Assembly: GCA_017937485.1 (NCBI GenBank)
Contig: JAGBDN010000054.1
Span: 44,031 to 108,030 of the forward strand
Length of the DNA: 64,000 nucleotides
Source of the DNA: Thermoguttaceae bacterium
GTDB lineage: Bacteria; Planctomycetota; Planctomycetia; Pirellulales; Thermoguttaceae
Direction: 5' to 3'
Position numbers and translations under genes: made by a program. Under the pieces are notes generated by a model. The model ran no database searches. It had not been told where the DNA came from and saw only the letters and a program-made list of their open reading frames with translations. Shown here piece by piece: positions 8,930 through 16,350 of the stretch (position 1 is the stretch's first letter; every line of letters starts with the position of its first letter).

Positions 8930-9536
8930 AATTGAGCAGGCCCATTGGGTCGGCGAAGAGCAAGTTCCAATAATTGAGCTGAAGAAATTCTTCCGCCGCG
9001 TCCGAATCCGGGAAATATTCCTCGAAGCTCTTGTTGCGCAAACCGGGAACGACGATTTTCGAGTCCCTTACCTGCAAGCGCGACAAACCGTTCTTTTTCA
9101 TCGCTTTTAGGATTTCGTCTTCAAGCTCGGCTTGAAGATAGGTCGTCGGTTGCTCGCTATGACCGGTTCCGTCGAGACAGCCGCAGGCCAGCGGCGTGTC
9201 GGGGGCGGGATCGAGCAACTCGAAATAATGTTGGATAAGAAAAACGTCGCAAATTTTCGAAACGGCGAAATAGACGGAAAAGGTCGTCGGGCATTTTCCG
9301 ATAAGAACCTCCGGAAACGTAAAATTCCATTCGGAAAGCGGATAGACGAACTGCGGGTTGATCTCGTGAAGGGGTTGAACGCGGACGCCGTTTTTTCGCG
9401 CAAACTCGTCGACGTTCTCCGGCAAAGGGAAGTAAGGCCGCGTCGCGAGGCGGCGATAGAGGTCGTAATCTTGTTCGAAGTAAATTTGCCGAATCGTCGC
9501 GTTCATTTTCGCGAACAGTTTTTTTACGTCGTTCAT
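8928..9536 (-). CDS. Unknown protein in accessory cassette
   Basis: A 202-residue protein I do not recognise. It has no signal peptide or membrane segment. The N-terminal half contains FEQDYDLYRRLATRPYFPLPENVDEFARKNG, the centre has a Cys-containing stretch (ACGCLDGTGHSEQP), and the C-terminal half is acidic and aromatic. GAGGAAG about 7 bp upstream supports the ATG at 9536. Its stop codon overlaps the T run of the facing terminator. It lies about 105 bp downstream of a broken Imm11-like gene on the same strand and could be another immunity-type protein, but that is inference from position only. Confidence 0.7.
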   Translation of the reverse strand: MNDVKKLFAKMNATIRQIYFEQDYDLYRRLATRPYFPLPENVDEFARKNGVRVQPLHEINPQFVYPLSEWNFTFPEVLIGKCPTTFSVYFAVSKICDVFLIQHYFELLDPAPDTPLACGCLDGTGHSEQPTTYLQAELEDEILKAMKKNGLSRLQVRDSKIVVPGLRNKSFEEYFPDSDAAEEFLQLNYWNLLFADPMGLLN

Positions 9537-9640
9537 TTTTCTTCCTCGTTGGAACGGGGGGGCGAGCGCGGCGCGTTTCGAGCGAACCCGAACCGCTCGA
9601 GTTTTTAGAGAGCGAAACGGCGCTCGACGCGTCGCGGCGT

Positions 9641-10274
9641 TTACAGGTTAATATCTTCGCTTGCGGGTAAGGCCCCCGCCAGCGGTCGCAGCGAACGCTT
9701 CCCAACTCCGGCGACCAAAGGCGGCGAAACCCGAAACCGGTCGGTTGGTTCTCGCAAACGCGTTCGACGAAAACGTCGGCGACGAAAATCTTGCCCGCGT
9801 CTTCGGCCAAGACGAAAATGGGAACGTCGCCGAGTTTTTCTTCGACGAACCAATACCTTACGACCTTAAACGGTTTCTTTTTTTCTAAGTCCATATAGCG
9901 CGGTTCCGCTTTTTCTTTGTCGAGCGCGTCGAGAAGCGTCGTCGGGTGAAAAAGCGCGACGTCGGGGTTCTCCGGGGAAACGACCGGCAAAAATTCGCCG
10001 TTCGGCTTGAGGAGAGCGCGCAAAACGTCCGCCGCTCCGGTCGACAGAATCAAATAGGGCCCGGCGGTCGCGAGGTCGCTCCGCTTTTTGTTTTTATCAA
10101 CGTACTCGACTTGAAAATCGTTCGGCCAGTAAGATTGCGCCGACTCGCTGGGATTTTGAACGATTCGCGTTCTAAATCGAGAAAGCTCGGCGGCCCTATT
10201 AAACTTCGAAGCCAACCGTACTTGAGGTTGCCTTTGGGCGTTTCGGCGAGGTGAAGGCGGTAAATCGTCGACAT
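9641..10274 (-). pseudogene. Imm11 (DUF1629)-like immunity gene with two frame disruptions
   Basis: A start at 10274 with AAGGAG 9 bp upstream gives MSTIYRLHLAETPKGNLKYGW, a plausible family N-terminus. The sequence then shifts frame near 10210 into FNRAAEL...YWPNDFQVEYV...GAADVLRALLKPNGEFLPVVSPENPDV (written in pieces), which ends with TGFGFRRLW, as in DUF1629. After this the same frame runs on into the next gene with poor composition, while another frame supplies a natural end (PASEDINL, stop at 9641). So the gene seems to carry two indels, or the assembly does. DUF1629/Imm11 proteins are associated with polymorphic-toxin immunity. The exact 3' end is uncertain. Confidence 0.6.
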
Positions 10275-10657
10275 TGCGGCGGCTCCTTCGAGGGGGGAGG
10301 GAAGCGTTTAGGACGCCGGAAACGTTGGAGACGTTTAGAATATTGGGGCGTCGGGAACGTTTGGGGCGCTTGAAATATTGGGCTGTTTGAAACGTTTAGG
10401 AAAGAGAGGAAAGCGTTGAATCGTCGGACGAGCGTTTTTGACGCCGCGTCGCGCCGCAACGCTTTCGATTGTACCCGATCGACTTAGCGAAATCAAGCGT
10501 CGGCGCGAAAAAATCTTCCAAAACGTCGACTTTTTGTCGCAAAACGCGGGTAACGACGGCGCTTGGGCCCGGCGCGGCTTCGGCGATTGGTTTTTTCGTA
10601 AAATTTGGCGGTAAGTTCGTTTATTCAAACGGTTAAGGTATGTTGTTTTCCGGGATT
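10275..10657. other. Leader and promoter region of the Imm11-like gene
   Basis: Contains the first copy of the duplicated promoter element at 10463-10573. Between it and the start codon lies about 110 bp of degenerate short repeats built on GAAATATTGGG and GGAAACGTTTGG-like words. No further reading frame is credible. Confidence 0.6.
10463..10573 (-). repeat. Duplicated promoter element, copy 1
   Basis: About 110 bp, near-identical to 11358-11467 (one substitution in the core, small indels at the far end). It contains a minus-strand promoter: TTGATT (10491-10496), 17-bp spacer, TACAAT (10468-10473). A partial dyad (GCGAC AAAAA GTCGAC on the minus strand) lies upstream of the -35 box. It is placed to drive the Imm11-like gene. 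Confidence 0.85.
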
Positions 10658-11167
10658 TCAGCGAGGCGGTTTTCGCTCGTTTTCCATTTCTTTGACGTTC
10701 TCTTGATTTTCGGACGTAGGAGTTTCGCGCCGAGAACTTAAACGCAATAAACGACGCGGGCAACCGCAAGCGAAACGATAGGCGGAGAAAACGACGTATA
10801 AAATAAAGCCGGGAATCGATATGTCGAAAAGAACGTATAGATAAACGTATTTTTTGGCGTAATAGAAGAAAGGCGTTTCCAAAAATCGAGCGTCCGGAAA
10901 CGAAGCGACGCCCAAAAATAAAAGAATTCCGCCAATAAAGGGAAGAGCGGTTCTTTGACGCGTCGCCTCGACGATATTGACCGCGCAGACGAGCAAACCG
11001 AGCATAAATAAGGAAGTCGCCAATACGACCATAGAAGAAGCGTCAAGGAAGTTGGGCGCAAGCAAAATAAACGCAAGGAGCGCGCAAAGAATCAAACAGC
11101 CGCTATTTTCTTTAGGATGCAAGAGGAGGCAAAATAGAATTAGAAGAAAAAAGCTTAAAATCAACAC
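10658..11167 (-). CDS. Small multi-pass membrane protein, unknown function
   Basis: A 169-residue protein with about five hydrophobic segments. The first covers residues 1-16 and others lie at about 25-40, 44-62, 75-90 and 108-128. A basic, polar cytoplasmic-type tail follows (RRLLRLSSRRETPTS...). The start is GTG at 11167 with AGGAG 7 bp upstream. It is visibly more AT-rich in codon choice (ATA, AAA, TTT) than neighbouring genes, which suggests recent acquisition. It sits between two copies of the promoter repeat, with copy 2 about 195 bp upstream of its start. No family was recognised; a role in immunity or resistance is only a contextual guess. Confidence 0.7.
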   Translation of the reverse strand: MLILSFFLLILFCLLLHPKENSGCLILCALLAFILLAPNFLDASSMVVLATSLFMLGLLVCAVNIVEATRQRTALPFIGGILLFLGVASFPDARFLETPFFYYAKKYVYLYVLFDISIPGFILYVVFSAYRFACGCPRRLLRLSSRRETPTSENQENVKEMENERKPPR

Positions 11168-11357
11168 GGTTTTTCTCCTGTTTTACGCTAATCTTGCGAG
11201 CGTTGGCAACGCCGCGATCACTTCTTGCTTTACTTAGGGCGTCAAAAGAGGGCGCGACGCCGACGCGTCTCGCCTTTGCGTTCAAGACTTCAATTTTACC
11301 GCTAACAACCGCGGCGGCGGAAGCGGCGGCGCCCGGCGCGACTTTTTGTCGCGTCGT

Positions 11358-11467
11358 TTTCGATTGTACCCGATCGACTTAGCGAAATCAAGCGTCGGCG
11401 CGAAAAAATCTTCCCAAACGTCGACTTTTTGTCGCAAAACGCGAACGACGGCGGCGCTCGGGCCCGT
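11358..11467 (-). repeat. Duplicated promoter element, copy 2
   Basis: Near-identical to 10463-10573. It carries the same minus-strand TTGATT (11386-11391), 17-bp spacer and TACAAT (11363-11368), and the same upstream dyad. It is placed to drive the membrane protein gene at 10658-11167. Confidence 0.85.
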
Positions 11468-11475
11468 CGCGACGT

Positions 11476-11510
11476 AAAAAAACGCCGTCGAGCTTGCAAA
11501 CTCGGCGGCG
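11476..11510 (-). terminator. Terminator of aroC
   Basis: On the minus strand CGCCGCCGAG and CTCGACGGCG pair around an 8-nt loop and are followed by seven Ts, about 28 bp past the aroC stop. The arms match those at 8893-8921. Confidence 0.85.
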
Positions 11511-11537
11511 TGTTGAGAACGAGAAACGCGGGAAGCG

Positions 11538-12698
11538 TCAGCGGGGGAGACGCAGTTCTAACGTTTTTTGCTGCAGCTCCATTCGCGCTTTGATCTCGTC
11601 GAGCGAGTCGCCGCCGAACTTTTCGACGATCGCCGCCGCGATCTCGAACGCGACGACGTTTTCGACGACGACCGAGGCCGCCGAAATCGCGCAAGCGTCG
11701 CTCCGCTCGTAAGCCGCCTCGACCGGGGCGAGCGTCGCTAAGTCGACCGAACGCAACGGTTTAAGAAGCGTCGGAATCGGCTTCATCGCGGCGCGAACGA
11801 CGATCGGACAGCCGTTCGTCATTCCGGCTTCGAGCCCGCCGCAACGGTTCGTCGGGCGAACGAACCCGAGCGAACGCGTCGAGCGGAGCGAAGCGTCCCA
11901 AAGAATCTCGTCGTGCGCCAGCGAACCGGGCGTCTTCGCGAGCGCGAACCCGGCGCCGATTTCGACGCCCTTCATCGCTTGAATCGCCGCGACCGCCCCG
12001 GCGATTCGCCCGTCCAATTTCGACGACCACTGCGCGTGCGTCCCGAGCCCGAACGGAACGTTCGTAACCCGAACTTCGATCAAACCGCCGATCGTGTCCC
12101 CGGCGGTTCGGGCGTCGTCGATCGCTTGTTTCGCTTCCGCGTCTTTGTCGGGGCGGAGCGAGAAAATTTCGTTCCCGTCGCGAATCGTTCGCAACTCTTG
12201 CGCCGAAAGCGTTTCCGTCGACGCGTCCGGCGTCAGGTCGACCCCGCCGACGCCCGAAACGAAACCGACGACGTCGATTTCCAGCTCGCGGAGAAGCAAC
12301 TTCGCAAGGGCGCCTGCCGCGACGCGAGCCGCCGTTTCGCGAGCGCTCGAACGCTCCAAAATCGGACGAATCCCTTGGCCGTACTTCATCGAGCCGGTCA
12401 GGTCGCCGTGTCCCGGGCGCGGTTGCGTCGGCGTCGGCATTTCGTCGATTTTGTAGTCGCGGTTTTTGACCCAAAGGAGAATCGGCGACCCCATGCTGAC
12501 GCCGCGCCAAATTCCCGTTAAAATTTCCGCCGAATCCGTCTCGATTTTTTGCCGTCCGCCGCGACCGTACCCGCCTTGACGGCGCCGAAGCTCCGCGTCG
12601 ATGAACGCCGAGTCGAGCGGAACGCCCGCCGGGAACCCGTCGACCAACGCCGCGAGACCTTTGCCGTGCGATTCGCCCGCCGTTTGGTAAGTCAACAT
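11538..12698 (-). CDS. aroC: Chorismate synthase
   Basis: A 386-residue enzyme that converts 5-enolpyruvylshikimate 3-phosphate to chorismate, the last step of the shikimate pathway, with reduced FMN. The N-terminus TAGESHGKGLAALVDGFPAG, the RRQGGYGRGGRQKIETD flavin/substrate segment, RPGHGDLTG, RSSARETAARVAAGALAK and the C-terminal RSD(A) region all match the family, and the length is normal. A strong GGAGG site precedes the ATG. It is on the same strand as purB but is separated from it by an 860-bp repeat array, so joint transcription is uncertain. A terminator follows. Confidence 0.97.
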   Translation of the reverse strand: MLTYQTAGESHGKGLAALVDGFPAGVPLDSAFIDAELRRRQGGYGRGGRQKIETDSAEILTGIWRGVSMGSPILLWVKNRDYKIDEMPTPTQPRPGHGDLTGSMKYGQGIRPILERSSARETAARVAAGALAKLLLRELEIDVVGFVSGVGGVDLTPDASTETLSAQELRTIRDGNEIFSLRPDKDAEAKQAIDDARTAGDTIGGLIEVRVTNVPFGLGTHAQWSSKLDGRIAGAVAAIQAMKGVEIGAGFALAKTPGSLAHDEILWDASLRSTRSLGFVRPTNRCGGLEAGMTNGCPIVVRAAMKPIPTLLKPLRSVDLATLAPVEAAYERSDACAISAASVVVENVVAFEIAAAIVEKFGGDSLDEIKARMELQQKTLELRLPR

Positions 12699-13557
12699 AT
12701 CGCGCCTCCTTCAAAAAACGCCGCATTAATAAGGGAAAACTGGGGAAATATTCGGAAAGGGAAGACGCCGCCCCGTTCGTTCCGGGGTCGGGCGCTTCGG
12801 CTAGGGACGCTAGCACGTCGGAACTTTTGAGCGCCGTCGTTTATTTAGCGTTTTGCGTCGTTTACGCCCGGCTGAACCGTGTTCGAACGGTCGCCTTTGA
12901 AACGCTAACGGCGTCGTGATTTTGCGTCGCCGTCGTTTATTTAGCGTTTTGCGCCGTTTGCGCTTAGTTGAACCGGGTTCGAGCGCTTCGGCTGGGGACG
13001 CTAGCGACGTTGGAACTTTTGAGCGCCGTCGTTTATTTAGCGTTTTGCGTCGTTTGCGCCCAGCTGAACCGTGTTCGAGCGGTCGCCTTTGAAACGCTAA
13101 CGGCGTCGTGATTTTGCGTTGCCGCCGTTCATTTAGCGTTTTGCGTTGTTTGCGCCCGTTTAAACCGGGTTCACCGACTTCGCGCCGGGACGCTAACGTC
13201 GCCGGAACTTTTGAGCGCCGTCGTTTATTTAGCTATTTAGGGTTTTGCGTCGGTCGCGCTTAGTTGAACCGGGTTCGAGCGTTTCGGCTGGGGACGCTAA
13301 CGACGCCGGAACTTTTTTTCGTCGTCGTTTATTTAGCGTTCGCCGTCGGACGCCGACCGTCGAAAGCGCGGCGGCGTCGCGTCGGTTCGCGAGAACGCTA
13401 GCGGCGCCGGTTGCCAAATTGTTTGACGTTATTTAGCGTTGGGTTTGAACTCCGTTCGCCGCAAGCGAAAACACTCTCTTCCGGCGCCGCGTCGGTTTCG
13501 AAAGAACGCTAGCGGCGTCGGTTAACGGGGAAAATTAGCGTTATTTAGCGTCCGAAA
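12699..13557. other. Long purB-aroC intergenic region
   Basis: Most of this gap is occupied by the palindromic repeat array at 12806-13555. The remaining stretch next to aroC (12699-12805) is the aroC leader. No coding frame is credible. Confidence 0.8.
12806..13555. repeat. Array of eight palindromic repeats, about 96-bp period
   Basis: Eight imperfect inverted repeats, each about 45-60 bp, have a left arm ACGCTAACG or ACGCTAGCG and a right arm TTTAGCGTT. Left arms begin near 12806, 12899, 12997, 13091, 13188, 13293, 13392 and 13503. In the first five copies two loop types alternate, one with GGAACTTTTGAGCGCC and one with TCGTGATTTTGCG, giving a 192-bp higher-order unit. Spacers of about 48 bp (GTTTGCGC...GAACCG(T/G)GTTCGA) are also conserved. 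Copies nearest purB are more divergent. The whole array lies in the 3' region of purB. Confidence 0.85.
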
Positions 13558-14988
13558 TCAAACGCGGAGATCGACGTCGTCCGCGGCCAAGTCGGCGTAA
13601 CGAGCGCGAATCGGCTCGACCACTTCGGCGATGAACTCGTCGACTTGCTCCGGCGCGCGCCCGACGAACTTCGACGGATCCATCTCGGCGTCGATATCGA
13701 CCGACGCGAACGCCGGGTCTTTGCGGAGACGTTCGAGGAGGTCGTTTTCGCCGCCCTCGATCTTGACGACGTTCGCCGCCGCGACGCTGTGTTGGCGAAT
13801 GTGTTCGTGCAGGTCTTGACGGTCGCCGCCCGCTTCGACCGCCGCCATCAGGATATTTTCGGTCGCCATAAAGGGAAGTTCGGCGCGGAGGTTCTTCTCG
13901 ACGACTTTCGGGTAAACGACGATATTTTCGACGACGTTCTGAATGACGATCAAAATCGCGTCGATCGCCAAGAACGCTTGCGGAATCGACAAACGGCGGT
14001 TCGCGCTGTCGTCGAGGGTGCGTTCCATCCACTGCGTCGCGATCGTCATCGCCGGGCTCGACTGCAGGCTCATCACGAAGCGGGCCAGCGAGCAGACGCG
14101 TTCGCAACGCATCGGGTTGCGCTTGTACGCCATCGCGCTCGAGCCGATTTGGTTCTTTTCAAACGGTTCTTCGAGTTCCTTTTTGTTCGCGAGAATGCGC
14201 ATGTCGGTCGCGAACTTGTGCGCGCTTTGGGCGATTCGCGACAAAATATCGAGAATTTGCGCGTCGAGCTTGCGCGGGTACGTTTGACCGGTAACGGCGA
14301 ACGCTTTGTCGAAGCCGATTTTGTCGCAGACGCGGCGTTCGAGTTCGCGGACTTTGGCGTGGTCGCCGTCGAAGAGTTTCAGGAAGCTCGCTTGCGTGCC
14401 GGTGGTGCCTTTGTTCCCGAGCGTTTTGAAGTTCGCGATGCGGTATTCGAGGTCTTCGAGGTCGGTCGCGAAGTCGTAAGTCCAGAGCGTCGCGCGTTTT
14501 CCGACGGTCGTCGGTTGCGCCGGTTGGAGGTGGGTGAGGCCCAAGCACGGGAGGGCGCGGTACTCGGCGGCGAACTTCGCGAGGCGGTCGATCACGACGA
14601 CGAGGCGGTCGCGCACCATGCGGAGCGCTTCGCGGTAGAGAATCGCGTCGCCGTTGTCGGTAACGAAGCAGCTGGTCGCGCCGAGGTGAATGATCCCCTT
14701 GGCGTTCGGGCAAAGGTCGCCGTAAGTATGAACGTGCGCCATCACGTCGTGGCGAAGTTTTTTCTCGTAGGCGGCGGCGACGTCGAAATCGATATCGTCG
14801 ACGTGTTCTTTCAGCTCGTCGATTTGCGCTTGCGTCACCGGGAGGCCGAGTTCGAGTTCCGCTTCGGCCAGCGCGATCCAAAGTTTGCGCCACGTCGAAA
14901 ATTTCTTTTGCGGGCCGAAGTGTTCGCTCATTTTCTTCGAGGCGTAGCGAGCGATCAACGGATTGTCGTAATTCAAATAATCTTTCAT
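13558..14988 (-). CDS. purB: Adenylosuccinate lyase
   Basis: A 476-residue enzyme of purine synthesis that cleaves SAICAR and adenylosuccinate with release of fumarate. Signature [15 protein letters not shown] lies at residues 282-296, and the catalytic His region [10 protein letters not shown] at 152-161. The YKRNP form and overall sequence resemble the eukaryote-like branch (GSSAMPYKRNP), with Ala in place of Pro. The frame extends upstream to 15111, but the ATG at 14988 ([10 protein letters not shown]) has GGAAAGG in the right place and matches the family start. It is followed by the palindromic repeat array rather than a classical terminator. Confidence 0.95.
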   Translation of the reverse strand: MKDYLNYDNPLIARYASKKMSEHFGPQKKFSTWRKLWIALAEAELELGLPVTQAQIDELKEHVDDIDFDVAAAYEKKLRHDVMAHVHTYGDLCPNAKGIIHLGATSCFVTDNGDAILYREALRMVRDRLVVVIDRLAKFAAEYRALPCLGLTHLQPAQPTTVGKRATLWTYDFATDLEDLEYRIANFKTLGNKGTTGTQASFLKLFDGDHAKVRELERRVCDKIGFDKAFAVTGQTYPRKLDAQILDILSRIAQSAHKFATDMRILANKKELEEPFEKNQIGSSAMAYKRNPMRCERVCSLARFVMSLQSSPAMTIATQWMERTLDDSANRRLSIPQAFLAIDAILIVIQNVVENIVVYPKVVEKNLRAELPFMATENILMAAVEAGGDRQDLHEHIRQHSVAAANVVKIEGGENDLLERLRKDPAFASVDIDAEMDPSKFVGRAPEQVDEFIAEVVEPIRARYADLAADDVDLRV

Positions 14989-15503
14989 AGCGAGCCTTTC
15001 CGACGGCGGTTTTCCGGGCGTTCGAGGTGGTGCGTTGTTTTTTGAGTCGAGCGTTCGGCGGAGCGGCGTTTGACGACGGCTCGGAACGCGACTTATTTTC
15101 ATTATCCGCAAACGTCGCGGAAGGTCAAGGGGTTCGAGAGCTTCGGCGGCGTTTCGGAACGTCGACGGGGAACGGTCGCGACGGTTGGTGAAAACAAAGG
15201 ATTTGCGCGCTTAGGGTGAAATAGCGAAAATAAAACGACGGGCGGCGTCCGCGACGGTTGGACTAAAAAAAGGAAGGACGGGAAAAATAACGGTTGGGAA
15301 AGGCGCGATAAACGAGAGGTTGGGGGAAATAGTGGAATTTGGGGCGAAGGACGAGGCGGCAAAATTAAGCGGTTGGGCGAAAATGGGGAAGAACGGAAAA
15401 GACGACGATTGGCGAAGACGCGGCAAACGAGCGGTTGGGGTAAAATAGCGAAAACAAAGCGACGAGCGGCGCGAAAAACGCCGTCGAAAAAGCGTCAAGA
15501 AAT
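14989..15503. other. purB upstream region with degenerate GGTTGGG repeats
   Basis: Beyond the purB leader and promoter, the motif CGGTTGGG followed by purine-rich AAAATAG-like sequence recurs near 15182, 15255, 15292, 15318, 15370, 15406 and 15432. A 34-bp block is repeated with about five mismatches at 15214 and 15438 (GGGTRAAATAGCGAAAA core). No credible gene is seen. Confidence 0.6.
15100..15128 (-). promoter_or_regulatory. Sigma70 promoter for purB
   Basis: On the minus strand TTGACC (15123-15128), a 17-bp spacer and ATAATG (15100-15105; TAATGA with an 18-bp spacer is the alternative) lie about 110 bp upstream of the purB start. Confidence 0.6.
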
Positions 15504-15532
15504 AAAAAAACCGCGAAGCGGAAACTTCGCGG
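15504..15532 (-). terminator. Terminator of the tRNA-Pro pair
   Basis: On the minus strand CCGCGAAG and CTTCGCGG pair and are followed by seven Ts, five bases past the 3' end of the second tRNA-Pro. Confidence 0.9.
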
Positions 15533-15536
15533 TTAA

Positions 15537-15611
15537 TCGGGGCGACACGATTCGAACGTGCGACCTCTACGTCCCGAACGTAGCGCTCTAGCCAGGCTGA
15601 GCTACGCCCCG
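15537..15611 (-). tRNA. tRNA-Pro (CGG), promoter-distal copy
   Basis: The 75-nt minus-strand cloverleaf has a perfect 7-bp acceptor (CGGGGCG/CGCCCCG) and an anticodon stem CTACG/CGTAG with loop TTCGGGA giving CGG. C1-G72 and discriminator A are typical of bacterial tRNA-Pro. CCA is not encoded. It is identical to the copy at 15797-15871. Confidence 0.97.
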
Positions 15612-15796
15612 TTTTAGGTTTGGGCGTTTAAAACGCGAAACGACGCGCCGTTAACCGGCGCCTACTTGTCGATCGCGCTAAGGTTTAAAATCTCGGCGAC
15701 GAAAACCTTCTAAAACGTCCTCGGGAAAAACGCCGCGTTCGACGAGCGAACTTCGACGTTGATTTCGTTTCCGCTCAAAAAGAGAAAAAACGAAAA

Positions 15797-15871
15797 TCGG
15801 GGCGACACGATTCGAACGTGCGACCTCTACGTCCCGAACGTAGCGCTCTAGCCAGGCTGAGCTACGCCCCG
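15797..15871 (-). tRNA. tRNA-Pro (CGG), promoter-proximal copy
   Basis: Identical in sequence to 15537-15611, including a short stretch of 3' flank. No hairpin terminator separates the two copies, so they are probably co-transcribed from the promoter near 16000. The 185-bp spacer between them shows no other gene. Confidence 0.97.
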
Positions 15872-15992
15872 ACGGCTTCGATTGCGACCTTTTAAAGAAC
15901 AAACTCGGGAATTTTGTTCGACCGGAATCGATTTGTCTTAACAATCAAGTAGGAGTCGTTGGCGACTCGTTTCCTTGCTCGTTACAGGCATC

Positions 15993-16020
15993 ATTTTAAC
16001 CGAACTTTCGAATCCGTCAA
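15993..16020 (-). promoter_or_regulatory. Sigma70 promoter for the tRNA-Pro pair
   Basis: On the minus strand TTGACG (16015-16020), a 16-bp spacer and TAAAAT (15993-15998). Confidence 0.7.
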
Positions 16021-16145
16021 CGGCCTTTTTTTAATTTTTTCCAAATTTTCTTTCGATAGCTTTTCGCAATCGAGCCGGGGCCGGATTTTAAGGGGGAAAG
16101 CGCGCTCTTTTTTGTAAATATTGGGCGGAAAAGGTTAAAACGTTC

Positions 16146-16174
16146 TTGACTTATTTCGCAACGTCGCGTATTAT
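16146..16174 (+). promoter_or_regulatory. Sigma70 promoter for the DUF1559 prepilin gene
   Basis: TTGACT (16146-16151), a 17-bp spacer and TATTAT (16169-16174), leaving a leader of about 170 nt before the start codon. Confidence 0.75.
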
Positions 16175-16350
16175 TAAAACGATTTCATCATTCACTCTAA
16201 CGCGGCGTCGCGGTTTTTTCGCGTCGACTTGGCGTTCTTTGCGTCGAACGTTCGGCGTTCGCGCGGAGCGCGTCGGTTTTTTTATTTCCGCGCCCTATAG
16301 TTATACGAGGGAAAGCGGCGCGCCGCCCCTTTTGAAAGGAACTTTGGAAA

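Larger units (their letters stand above)
11168..11537. other. Region between membrane protein gene and aroC
   Basis: Holds the leader of the membrane protein gene, promoter repeat copy 2 (11358-11467) and the aroC terminator (11476-11510). A short plus-strand frame at 11194-11382 has no ribosome binding site and overlaps the promoter repeat. Confidence 0.6.
15872..16350. other. Divergent control region, tRNA-Pro / DUF1559 gene
   Basis: Contains a minus-strand promoter for the tRNAs (15993-16020), a plus-strand promoter for the DUF1559 gene (16146-16174) and a leader of about 170 nt for that gene. No other gene is seen. Confidence 0.7.

Noticed and set aside
9157..9640. Continuation of the Imm11-like frame into the next gene
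   Set aside because: After the FRRLW segment the translation becomes Arg/Ser/Pro-rich and overlaps a better supported gene in another frame, so the extension is attributed to a lost stop or frameshift.
12806..13555. CRISPR array
   Set aside because: Units are about 96 bp, palindromic and diverged, and the spacers are themselves conserved; no cas gene is nearby.
12806..13555. Integron attC sites
   Set aside because: The arms do not fit the RYYYAAC/GTTRRRY core sites, and no cassette genes lie between units.
13645..15045. 466-codon plus-strand frame opposite purB
   Set aside because: Antisense to a fully recognisable adenylosuccinate lyase; the length is due to the biased codon use of this genome.
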